NCBI GenBank assembly: GCA_016934395.1
Contig: JAFGSZ010000049.1
Span: forward strand, 1-64,000
Reading direction: 5' to 3'
From: Bacteroidales bacterium
GTDB lineage: Bacteria; Bacteroidota; Bacteroidia; Bacteroidales; UBA10428
Length of the DNA: 64,000 nucleotides
A program made the position numbers and the translations under genes. Shown here piece by piece: positions 1 to 7,939 of the stretch. The notes below the pieces were generated by a model that saw nothing but the letters and a program-made list of their open reading frames with translations, was not told the DNA's origin and did no database searches. Within the stretch, counting starts at the first letter, position 1. Each line of letters begins with the position of its first letter.

Positions 1-34
1 ATATAATATTTTTATATTCTATAATTATTCTCTC

Positions 35-240
35 TATCGGGTGGGGAGATTACTCCCTCTGGTCGTGAGCTCGTCGTCGCTTTGCTTTGACTATGTTACT
101 CCCTTCGGTCGTGAACTTGTCGTCGTACCTCCTCCTCGGTTCGAACTCCCGACACCGGAGTTTACCCCGCATAAAGGCGGTGGTCCCGAATCCCGAGCGG
201 TCGGGACTAGTCTGGCTGCGCCTGCCAGCCGGCAGGCAGC
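35..240. repeat. GC-rich direct repeats and palindromes (1-371 has no gene)
   Basis: This block is far richer in G and C than the AT-rich DNA around it. A 30-base unit at 50-79 recurs at 96-125 with four mismatches (46-base period). It is followed by two strong hairpins: GTCCCGA at 183-189 with TCGGGAC at 201-207, and GCCTGCC at 220-226 with GGCAGGC at 231-237, loop agcc. Short open frames cross the block in several registers, but none has a recognisable product, so I treat it as non-coding. Palindromes of this kind are often dispersed repeats in Bacteroidota genomes, but copy number cannot be judged from one window. The rest of 241-371 is AT-rich and shows nothing clear. Confidence 0.6.
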
Positions 241-371
241 TCGACCCCGAAATTATTGACCTATATTTTTATTGAATCATTGATTCATTTACCAGACAAC
301 AAAAATAAAAATATTCTGCTTACTAAAGATTATTTTTAATATGTTTTATATCTTCTCTCCCGGTTTTATTA

Positions 372-1367
372 TTATTTCGGAAACTGAATGTTTTCTTCCA
401 GCAACATTTCAGGTGTAATCGGCACCACACCTACTTTTTCGCAAACTAATCCTCCTGCCAGATTCGAAAGATAAGCAATAGTTTTTGGCGGAAGTCCGGC
501 AGCAAGACACAGGGCCGCCATGCTGATTACGGTATCTCCGGCGCCTGAAACATCAGCAATATCCCGTATCTCTGCCGGTATCTGATGATAATAATTATTA
601 TCGCTAATTAACACGCCTAACTCTGACAACGTAACCATAACATAATCGATGCTGTTCTCATTATGGATAAACTTTGCTGCTTTATATACGGATTGGATGT
701 CGTTTTTTTCTATTTCAATATTTAAGCCCTCTACCAATTCCTTAAAATTCGGTTTAAAGAAGGTAACATTTTTATACTGATTAAAATTCCGTTTTTTGGG
801 ATCCACCAGGGTCGGAATTCCTTTTTCTTTTGCCATGGCTGTGATTTCCGCTATAATTTCGGGAGTGATCACACCCTTATCATAGTCCTGAAAAATTATG
901 GCTTGTACCGGTTGTTTGTCGGTAATTTTACGGATACGTTCTATCAGTTGTGCCTGCAATTCCAAATCGATATAATCAAGGGTTTCATGATCCACGCGGA
1001 GTAATTGCTGGCTGCCGCTTATGATCCGTGTTTTTGCGGTAGTAACCCTTTTGGAACTTTCAATAATTCCTTCCCGGGTCACTTTATTTTGATCCAGCAG
1101 CTCTTTAAACGCTACCCCGTATTCATCTTTGCCGATTACCGAACAGATAATTGGTTTTGCCCCAAGAGCATGAATGTTTTTTACTACATTGGCCGCTCCG
1201 CCCAGTCGGTTTTCCCTGGTTTTACTCAGCACCACAGGAACCGGGGCCTCAGGTGAAATCCGTGTTACTTTTCCCCAGATGTAGGAATCCACCATTACAT
1301 CACCTATGATTAATACACTGAAATTTTTAAAATCGTCCAGTAATTGCTGTATGTCTTTGTATTTCAT
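372..1367 (-). CDS. rfaE1: D-glycero-beta-D-manno-heptose-7-phosphate kinase (RfaE domain I, PfkB family)
   Basis: Predicted cytoplasmic sugar kinase that phosphorylates C1 of heptose 7-phosphate in the ADP-heptose pathway for LPS core. The 331-residue protein starts with a DVMVDSY substrate-binding stretch, has SPEAPVPV and GGAANV as in RfaE/HldE kinases, and carries the C-terminal PfkB signature DVSGAGDT with the catalytic Asp. The cytidylyltransferase half of bifunctional HldE is absent, so this is a stand-alone kinase. The frame extends seven codons upstream to a TTG; I prefer the ATG because it begins right at the conserved region and sits 28 bases after a consensus Bacteroidota promoter. 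Gene stands alone, divergent from the sulfatase maturase. Family certain; exact substrate inferred. Confidence 0.88.
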   Translation of the reverse strand: MKYKDIQQLLDDFKNFSVLIIGDVMVDSYIWGKVTRISPEAPVPVVLSKTRENRLGGAANVVKNIHALGAKPIICSVIGKDEYGVAFKELLDQNKVTREGIIESSKRVTTAKTRIISGSQQLLRVDHETLDYIDLELQAQLIERIRKITDKQPVQAIIFQDYDKGVITPEIIAEITAMAKEKGIPTLVDPKKRNFNQYKNVTFFKPNFKELVEGLNIEIEKNDIQSVYKAAKFIHNENSIDYVMVTLSELGVLISDNNYYHQIPAEIRDIADVSGAGDTVISMAALCLAAGLPPKTIAYLSNLAGGLVCEKVGVVPITPEMLLEENIQFPK

Positions 1368-1395
1368 TTTCTTATGAATTCTGCACAAATTTTCA

Positions 1396-1426
1396 CAAAG
1401 ATATAATAATTATCAGCCCCGGCAAA
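1396..1426 (-). promoter_or_regulatory. Bacteroidota-type promoter of rfaE1
   Basis: On the minus strand, TTTG (1423-1426) is followed after exactly 19 bases by TATCTTTG (1396-1403), matching the TTTG-N19-21-TAnnTTTG pattern of the Bacteroidota primary sigma factor. It ends 28 bases before the chosen ATG of rfaE1. This is the best promoter match in the window. Confidence 0.75.
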
Positions 1427-1524
1427 TACCCGGGTTTAATCGATAACAATATCCAATATAAATCAATAATTGACAGACACGGGTTTTCATAAAAAAAATT
1501 ACTTTTATATAAAACTTCTATAGC

Positions 1525-2757
1525 ATGCTTTCTTTCAACCAGCCGGTTGCATTTCATATTATGGCCAAACCTTATGGTCCGGTGTGCAATTTAAATTGCA
1601 CCTATTGTTATTACCTGGAAAAGAAAAAATTGTATCCCCAACAGGGCAATTTCAGGATGGATGATAGTATTTTGGAGGAGTATATCAAACAATTTATAGA
1701 ATCACAGGATGTTCCTGTGGTAAGTTTTACCTGGCAGGGTGGTGAGCCTACTATGCTGGATCTCGGTTTTTTCAAAAATGTTATCGCCTTACAGAAAAAA
1801 TACAGGGGCGCTAAAACTATAGAAAATGCATTTCAAACCAATGGTACCCTTATAGATGCCGACTGGTGCAAATTTCTTCACGATAATAATTTCCTTGTCG
1901 GGATTTCTGTCGACGGCCCCCAACATATTCATGATAAATACCGGGTATATAAATCCGGAGGCCTTTCTTTCGGTAAAGTTATTGAGGCTGTCAATCTGCT
2001 AAAGCAATACCGGGTTGAATTTAATACCCTCACCGTTGTGCATAATGAAAGCACACAATATCCTCTGGAAATTTATGATTTTCTGAAATCCACCGGAAGC
2101 GGGTATATCCAGTTTATCCCCATAGTGGAAAGAATTAAAGAAGATAGCCGGGAACTGAAGCTGGTTGGGCCGGAGTATGAAAACGCCAGGATTACACCCT
2201 GGTCGGTAAACCCGGAAGCCTATGGTAAATTTCTGATTACCATTTTTGATGAATGGGTGCGAAAGGATGTATCCCGGATATTTGTCCAACTGTTTGACGT
2301 TACCCTGGCTAACTGGACCGGACAACCATCCGGGTTGTGTGTGTTCGACGAAACCTGTGGTAATGCCATGGTGCTGGAACATAACGGAGATTTGTATTCC
2401 TGTGATCATTATGTGTATCCGAAACATCTGCTGGGAAACATTCAGACAACTTCATTAAAAAACATGGCTTTATCGACAAAACAATATGTTTTCGGGCAGG
2501 ATAAACTGTTAGGACTACCGGCTTATTGTATGGATTGTGAATACCGCTTTGCCTGTCATGGCGAATGCCCCAAACACCGTTTTGAAAAAACGCCTGACGG
2601 GGAACGGGGCCTCAACTACCTGTGTAAGGCATATAAAATGTTCTTTTCTTATGTGCATCCCTACATGCAATTTATGGGAGATGAACTGGCTGCCAGGCGG
2701 CCTCCGGCGAATGTAATGCAATGGGCGCAGCGACTGAAAAGTTATCATTCAAAATGA
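1525..2757 (+). CDS. anaerobic sulfatase-maturating enzyme (radical SAM, SPASM)
   Basis: Radical SAM enzyme that oxidises the active-site Cys or Ser of type I sulfatases to formylglycine. The 410-residue protein has CxxxCxxC at C21, C25 and C28 for the SAM-binding [4Fe-4S] cluster, a WQGGEPT motif typical of this family, a DGPQHIHD stretch, and a C-terminal SPASM cysteine set (CDHYVYP, then CMDCEYRFACHGECP) for auxiliary clusters. Length matches characterised anSME proteins of Clostridium and Bacteroides. It faces three Cys-type sulfatases across a shared terminator, so those are its probable substrates, after or during translation in the cytoplasm before export. Translation starts at an ATG. 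Confidence 0.93.
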   Translation: MLSFNQPVAFHIMAKPYGPVCNLNCTYCYYLEKKKLYPQQGNFRMDDSILEEYIKQFIESQDVPVVSFTWQGGEPTMLDLGFFKNVIALQKKYRGAKTIENAFQTNGTLIDADWCKFLHDNNFLVGISVDGPQHIHDKYRVYKSGGLSFGKVIEAVNLLKQYRVEFNTLTVVHNESTQYPLEIYDFLKSTGSGYIQFIPIVERIKEDSRELKLVGPEYENARITPWSVNPEAYGKFLITIFDEWVRKDVSRIFVQLFDVTLANWTGQPSGLCVFDETCGNAMVLEHNGDLYSCDHYVYPKHLLGNIQTTSLKNMALSTKQYVFGQDKLLGLPAYCMDCEYRFACHGECPKHRFEKTPDGERGLNYLCKAYKMFFSYVHPYMQFMGDELAARRPPANVMQWAQRLKSYHSK

Positions 2758-2792
2758 ATATCCTTTAATTCTAAATGATTTTGAGGTTGTTG

Positions 2793-2846
2793 AAAAAAAT
2801 CAAAAAGGTCCAAGTGGATACTTGAACCAGTTTTTGATTTTTTTTA
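2793..2846. terminator. bidirectional terminator between maturase and sulfatases
   Basis: A-rich arm AAAAAAATCAAAAA (2793-2806) pairs with the T-rich arm ending near 2846; the inner part (ggtccaagt against acttgaacc) pairs with small bulges around a ggat loop. A and T tracts flank both sides, so it can act on both convergent transcripts. Confidence 0.65.
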
Positions 2847-2866
2847 AAGAATTACGAATTACTTTA

Positions 2867-4438
2867 TTACATTGCTATAGGCAAATACTTTTGCAATAAT
2901 GAATCGCTATCATGGTACTTTGTTCTCAGCTTTTCAAGCTCTCCATGCAGGTTTAGTTTTATCTCACCATAGGCAGTATCGTTATATACATTGTTCATTT
3001 CATGCGGGTCGTTTTCCAGGTCAAACAATTCCCATTCGTCGATATCGTAATAAAAATGGATTAGTTTATACCGGTCTGTAGTAATTCCGTAATGCCGTTT
3101 TACCATATGCCAGCCCGGGTATTCGTAATAATGGTAATAATGTTCCGACCTCCATTTTTTTGGTGTTTTTCCTTTTAACACCGGAAGCAGGCTATGCCCC
3201 TGCATATCGTCAGGTATTTTTGCACTGGCAACATCAATAAAAGTTTCCGCAAAATCAAGATTTGAAACCATATTGTTGTTTCTGCTACCCGGGTCAATTT
3301 TTTCAGGCCACATCACCAGCAAAGGAGTGCGTAAAGATTCCTCAAACATCCAGCGTTTATCAAACCAGCCATGTTCTCCCAGGTAAAATCCCTGATCGGA
3401 AGTATAAATCACCATAGTATTTTTATCCAATCCGTTTTTTTTCAAAAAATCGAGTACCTCACCAACGCTTTTATCAACAGCTGCAATACAGGCAAGGTAA
3501 TCTCTTAAATACCGCTGAAATTTATACCGCGTTAACGCTTCGCCAGTCAGGCTATCCTCGTAAAATTTTTGAATGATGGGGTTGTATATCGAATCCCATG
3601 CCCTCGACTGATCAGGAGTAAGCGTTTTCCCATGATTACCAATCCAGGGATACCCTTCTTTGGAAAGTTTAAGATCCTTTTCCGGTATCATGGTTTTTGA
3701 GATGGTCATATCCTGCTCATGTTCCGCTCTTCCGCGGTTGGAATAATCATCAAACAGGGAGGCCGGTTCCGGGAAAGTAACATTTTCATACATCCCCAGT
3801 TCATTGGGGCCCGGTTCCCACTCCCGGTGCGGGGCTTTATGGTGCATCATCAGCATAAAGGGTTTATCGGAATCTTTAGCTTTTGACAACCAATCCAGGC
3901 ATTTTTTTGTAATAATTTCAGTAACATACCCGGTTTCATTGTGCTGCCCTTCCGGTGAAAGAAAATCAGGATTATAATAATTTCCCTGATCGGGAAGCAC
4001 ATCCCAGAAATCAAATCCGGTGGGTAAAGACTTGAGATGCCATTTACCAATTACAGCCGTTTGATAACCCGTTTCCTGAAGTATTTTTGGAAAAGTTTGT
4101 TGACTACTATCAAACTTTGTTTCGGGTTTATTATCAGTAAAGCCGTTTAAATGACTGTATTTTCCCGTAAGGATTGTTGCCCTGGATGGCCCGCAAATCG
4201 AGTTGGTTACCAGACAGCGGTCAAAACGTATACCTCCATCTGCTATGCGGTCAATATTTGGCGTAGGGGCCAGTCTGGCCAGCTCTCCGCCATATGCGCT
4301 GATTGCCTGAAAAGCATGATCATCGCTCATGATAAAAATAATATTGGGGGGATCACTTTTTTGTCCGGCAAACCAGGTACATCCGGTAAGGGAAGTCCCC
4401 ATACCCAACATGGTTAAAAATCGAAGCTTTAAGTCCAT
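2867..4438 (-). CDS. lipoprotein sulfatase, formylglycine type (S1 family)
   Basis: Hydrolyses sulfate esters, probably on host or algal glycans, at the cell envelope. The 523-residue protein has a lipoprotein signal with lipobox LTGC (C20), then [10 protein letters not shown] with metal-binding acidic residues, and the core motif CGPSR with the predicted formylglycine Cys at residue 82, followed by [24 protein letters not shown] and [12 protein letters not shown] are typical of sulfatases acting on N-acetylglucosamine 6-sulfate or similar sugars, but the exact SulfAtlas subfamily cannot be assigned by eye. It is last of three sulfatase genes, 23 bases after the previous one, and requires the maturase encoded at 1525-2757. 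Confidence 0.9.
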   Translation of the reverse strand: MDLKLRFLTMLGMGTSLTGCTWFAGQKSDPPNIIFIMSDDHAFQAISAYGGELARLAPTPNIDRIADGGIRFDRCLVTNSICGPSRATILTGKYSHLNGFTDNKPETKFDSSQQTFPKILQETGYQTAVIGKWHLKSLPTGFDFWDVLPDQGNYYNPDFLSPEGQHNETGYVTEIITKKCLDWLSKAKDSDKPFMLMMHHKAPHREWEPGPNELGMYENVTFPEPASLFDDYSNRGRAEHEQDMTISKTMIPEKDLKLSKEGYPWIGNHGKTLTPDQSRAWDSIYNPIIQKFYEDSLTGEALTRYKFQRYLRDYLACIAAVDKSVGEVLDFLKKNGLDKNTMVIYTSDQGFYLGEHGWFDKRWMFEESLRTPLLVMWPEKIDPGSRNNNMVSNLDFAETFIDVASAKIPDDMQGHSLLPVLKGKTPKKWRSEHYYHYYEYPGWHMVKRHYGITTDRYKLIHFYYDIDEWELFDLENDPHEMNNVYNDTAYGEIKLNLHGELEKLRTKYHDSDSLLQKYLPIAM

Positions 4439-4461
4439 AAAATATTTCTTTTACTATATGA

Positions 4462-5904
4462 CTATTCTATAAAAGCAGCTGTTCTCAAATTTTTCCCTAT
4501 TTTCCCGGTAACGTTATCCCCCAGATCTTCCCTGGCCTCTTCTGCCATCTGTAAAAGTTTTTCCACCATTTCGGGATATAAATCTTTTACATCATGATCT
4601 TCGCCCGGATCAAGCGACAAATTGTATAATGCCAAAGGTACATTTACCTGTTCCATAATACCCGGAAAACCATCCTTTCCCTGGAGGGCTGAATAACTTT
4701 GTGACGAGTGGGGCAACACAAGCTTCCAGTGCTTGTACCTTATGCCTTCAAGATTGGGTGGCCCCTTATAACTAAAGTAATAATAAAATACCTCCCTGGG
4801 TCCTTCTTTTGTTTCCCCGAGCCAAACCGGTAAAAAATTAATGCCGTCAATCTTTTTTTGGGGTAATGACGCACCGGCAGCATCAACTATAGTAGGTAAA
4901 ATATCCATATTGGTCATCATACTGCTGTTTATGGAAGCTGCTTCAATCCTGCCCGGCCATCGGACATAACAGGGCACCCTGTTCCCGCCATCCCAGGTAG
5001 TGCTTTTTCCTTCCCTGAAACCACCTGTTGATCCAGCGTGGTTCCCGAAATTTTTCCAGGGCCCGTTATCGCTGGTAATAATCAAGAGGGTATTTTCAGA
5101 AATTCCGGCTTCATCAATTGCTTTTAAAATTCGCCCTACAGACCAGTCCAGTTCCATAATTACATCTCCAAAAAGTCCGAGCTCACTTTTTCCTTCAAAC
5201 TTTTCCGAAACTGCAAGAGGAACATGAGGCATTGAATGTGCCAGATACAGAAAAAAAGGACCCGATGTATTTAATTGAATAAACTCAACAGCCTTTTCAG
5301 TATACAAGGTGGTCAAAGCCGACTGATCATCAAGAGTTTTTAATGTATCCACAGGAAGATCACCATTATATAAAGTTAGCGGAGGCCAGGTATACCGATT
5401 ATTATCCACACTTACAGGATTTCCCGAATAATCCACAGGCCACATATCATTGGAATACTTTAAGCCAAAATAACTGTCAAATCCATAATGGATGGGGAAA
5501 TAAGGCACTTTATTACCCAAATGCCATTTCCCGATCATAGCCGTTTTATAACCTGCATTTTTTAATAATGAAGCAATGGTTTCTTCCTCCGGGTTGAGCG
5601 CTATTTTCCCATCAGGCATAATGGCCCCGGATATACCCACCCTGTTAGAATAACAACCGGTTAACAACGCTGCCCTTGAAGCAGAACAAATTGGCTGGGC
5701 AGCCATAAAATGGGTTAAACGTAAACCCTGTTGTGCTACCAGATTAAAATTAGGTGTCGGGATACCGGTCATCCCGTAAGGTTCCGTATCGCCATAACCC
5801 ATATCATCGATATTAATAAGGATAATATTGGGCTTTTTTTGCGCCCTTACAAGATAACATAAGCTTATTGAAAAAAGAGCTGCAGTAATAAACTTATAAT
5901 TCAT
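4462..5904 (-). CDS. secreted arylsulfatase-type sulfatase (S1 family)
   Basis: 480-residue sulfatase with a Sec signal (cleavage probably after VRA, near residue 21) and NIILINIDDMGYGD, the arylsulfatase A type metal-binding start. The core motif is CSASR with the predicted formylglycine at C73; the middle Pro of the usual CxPxR is Ala, a variant that Cys-type anaerobic maturases are known to accept. KTAMIGKWHLG and ITSDNGPW give further catalytic residues. It resembles N-acetylgalactosamine 6- or 4-sulfatases more than heparan sulfatases, but substrate is not settled. Middle gene of the sulfatase set, 42 bases after the upstream one; apparently periplasmic rather than lipid-anchored. Confidence 0.9.
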   Translation of the reverse strand: MNYKFITAALFSISLCYLVRAQKKPNIILINIDDMGYGDTEPYGMTGIPTPNFNLVAQQGLRLTHFMAAQPICSASRAALLTGCYSNRVGISGAIMPDGKIALNPEEETIASLLKNAGYKTAMIGKWHLGNKVPYFPIHYGFDSYFGLKYSNDMWPVDYSGNPVSVDNNRYTWPPLTLYNGDLPVDTLKTLDDQSALTTLYTEKAVEFIQLNTSGPFFLYLAHSMPHVPLAVSEKFEGKSELGLFGDVIMELDWSVGRILKAIDEAGISENTLLIITSDNGPWKNFGNHAGSTGGFREGKSTTWDGGNRVPCYVRWPGRIEAASINSSMMTNMDILPTIVDAAGASLPQKKIDGINFLPVWLGETKEGPREVFYYYFSYKGPPNLEGIRYKHWKLVLPHSSQSYSALQGKDGFPGIMEQVNVPLALYNLSLDPGEDHDVKDLYPEMVEKLLQMAEEAREDLGDNVTGKIGKNLRTAAFIE

Positions 5905-5946
5905 GAGTATTTTTTTATTAAAGTAAGTAAAAGAAAAATCCCTGTT

Positions 5947-7854
5947 TTATTTATTGTATGCCGTATTGTTCCATTTATTCAGCAACCACTCACACATTAA
6001 CATATCATAGGCATTATATCGTGCTTCGCTTTTGAGTACATCCCTGTTTTTTTCATAAAGTTGTTGAACAGCAGTTCTTACTTCAGAACTGTTTTCGTTT
6101 ACCGCATCAATACTGTTCAAAACAAAATTTCTGTCGGTCATATGGTAAGTCAACGTATCTTGCAGAATGCGGATATAAATATTTCGGGCGGTATCTTTTT
6201 CACCCAAGCCATATAAAGCTTCAGCAACAAGGGTTGCCACAGCTGCAGATTTATCTCCGGCTGCTGCTTTCAGATTTGGGATTGCAGATTCCGCTTCATT
6301 CTTGAGAATTAATAAACCTGTAGCTCCCCAGTACCGGATGGTGCTGTTTTCATTTTTCAGATACCCGGTATATGTCTGCAAATCCTTTTTATCTCCAAGT
6401 GTGGCAATATCAGCAGCTGCGAGAATTTCTTCAAAAGGACAAGCCTCAGAAATCATATAATCATACATTGATTTGTTTTCCGAAAGTATATTGTATTCCG
6501 TTTCAGGAACCAGTCCGGCATCTTTTACCTCAATCATCCAGTTGTGTAAAGCATCCCGCATTCTTACCAGCACATCCTGGTATTCCGGGTTATTGGCAAG
6601 GTTATTTATTTCCCATGGATCACTTTCAAGCTTATAGAGTTCTTCAACAGGTTTGGTATTCCAGAATACACGTTGCAAATCATTACATTTTCCCTCCTGG
6701 TAAGCCGCTTCCCATGATCGGGCAGATGGCGCCCTGAACAAATAATCCAGATGTTGCCCGTAAATCCGGAAAGGCATATAGTTTCTGATATATCTGTATT
6801 CCTGGTCTCTTACAGCCCGGGAAAGATCAAATCGTTCATCCATTCTGCTCCGGGTCATAAAAGCATATTCCGGGTTCCTTGCTTTTTGTTTCCCAAGAAA
6901 AGCTTTGCCCTGTATGTAATCAGGGATGGGGATATCAACAATACTTAAAAGTGTTGGAGCAAGATCGACAAAACTTACAAGGCGTTCTACCTTTTTTCCG
7001 GGTGTTTTTTCGGGGAAAAGGGATTTATATTTTTCTGGAATACGAATTACCAGGGGAATCCGGGTCCCCGATTCATAAACATAACGTTTGCTGCGGGCCA
7101 GAATACCCCCATTATCACCATAATAGAAAACGATGGTATTTTCTGCTTCACCGCTTTCTTCCAGTTCTTTAAGTAACCGGCCCACCTGGGCATCCATATC
7201 CTCAACCTTATCATAATACTGAGCATAGTCGTGGCGCATTTCTTTGGTATCCGGGTGATAGGCTGCTAAAACAACTTTTTCAGGGTCGTGCCGGAGTTGT
7301 TCTCCGGGGATTGACTCATGAATACAACTTTCGTGACTGGTGGTTAAATTAAAAACAGCAAAAAATGGTTTATTTGCCGGCCTGTTCTTATAATGAGCCG
7401 CAGAGCTGCATTCGTCCCATATTTTATCCGGATCGATACTTTGAGTATTGTAATCGGTTTTGGAATTATTGGTGCAATAATATCCGGCTTCACGTAAAAA
7501 TTCCGGATACACGCGGGTTTGTTCCGGCTTTTTATACCGGCTCCGCATAGGTTCATTGCCGTTTGAAGCAGCGTACATTCCGGTGATGATGGAATTTCGT
7601 GCCGGAGCACAAACCGGACTGTTGGCATATGCATGGGTATATAAAAAACCCTGATTGGCCAGCTTATCTATATTGGGAGTGGTAGCAAAAGTATTCCCGT
7701 AACAATTTGTAAAATAGGCACTATTGTCTTCGCTGGTAATCCAAAGTATATTAGGCAATTCTTCGGGTACCTTTGATTTCACACATGATAAGGGAAGTAC
7801 GGATACAGCAGCTAGTCCAATTGTAGAATACAGGCTTAGACCTTCAATTTTCAT
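5947..7854 (-). CDS. lipoprotein sulfatase with C-terminal HEAT-like repeats
   Basis: 635-residue sulfatase of the heparan N-sulfatase-like type. From the ATG at 7854 it has a lipobox LPLSC (C24), then NILWITSEDNSAYF, and core motif CAPAR with the predicted formylglycine at C82. YYGDNGG and SGTRIPLVIRIP follow. About the last 120 residues leave the sulfatase fold and show HEAT-like helices (IRYWGATGLLIL, then SAAVATLVAEALYGLG), a known extension in some Bacteroidota sulfatases that may bind long glycans or protein partners. A longer frame reaches a TTG at 7905 but would put 17 polar residues before the signal peptide, so the ATG is preferred. First gene of the trio, 85 bases after priA. Confidence 0.88.
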   Translation of the reverse strand: MKIEGLSLYSTIGLAAVSVLPLSCVKSKVPEELPNILWITSEDNSAYFTNCYGNTFATTPNIDKLANQGFLYTHAYANSPVCAPARNSIITGMYAASNGNEPMRSRYKKPEQTRVYPEFLREAGYYCTNNSKTDYNTQSIDPDKIWDECSSAAHYKNRPANKPFFAVFNLTTSHESCIHESIPGEQLRHDPEKVVLAAYHPDTKEMRHDYAQYYDKVEDMDAQVGRLLKELEESGEAENTIVFYYGDNGGILARSKRYVYESGTRIPLVIRIPEKYKSLFPEKTPGKKVERLVSFVDLAPTLLSIVDIPIPDYIQGKAFLGKQKARNPEYAFMTRSRMDERFDLSRAVRDQEYRYIRNYMPFRIYGQHLDYLFRAPSARSWEAAYQEGKCNDLQRVFWNTKPVEELYKLESDPWEINNLANNPEYQDVLVRMRDALHNWMIEVKDAGLVPETEYNILSENKSMYDYMISEACPFEEILAAADIATLGDKKDLQTYTGYLKNENSTIRYWGATGLLILKNEAESAIPNLKAAAGDKSAAVATLVAEALYGLGEKDTARNIYIRILQDTLTYHMTDRNFVLNSIDAVNENSSEVRTAVQQLYEKNRDVLKSEARYNAYDMLMCEWLLNKWNNTAYNK

Positions 7855-7939
7855 GGGGTTTGCTTTTATTATCTGAAATTTACTGTATTTTATATTCAGA
7901 ATCAATTTAAAAAAGCATACAAAACAGGTGAAAATTCAT

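Noticed and set aside
123-160. tRNA-like GGTTCGAAC sequence in the left-end block
   Set aside because: Only the T-loop-like word is present; no acceptor, anticodon or D arm could be paired around it.
41-275. Two overlapping open frames in the GC-rich left end
   Set aside because: They arise from the repeat and palindrome block, overlap each other in different frames, and have no start context or recognisable domain.
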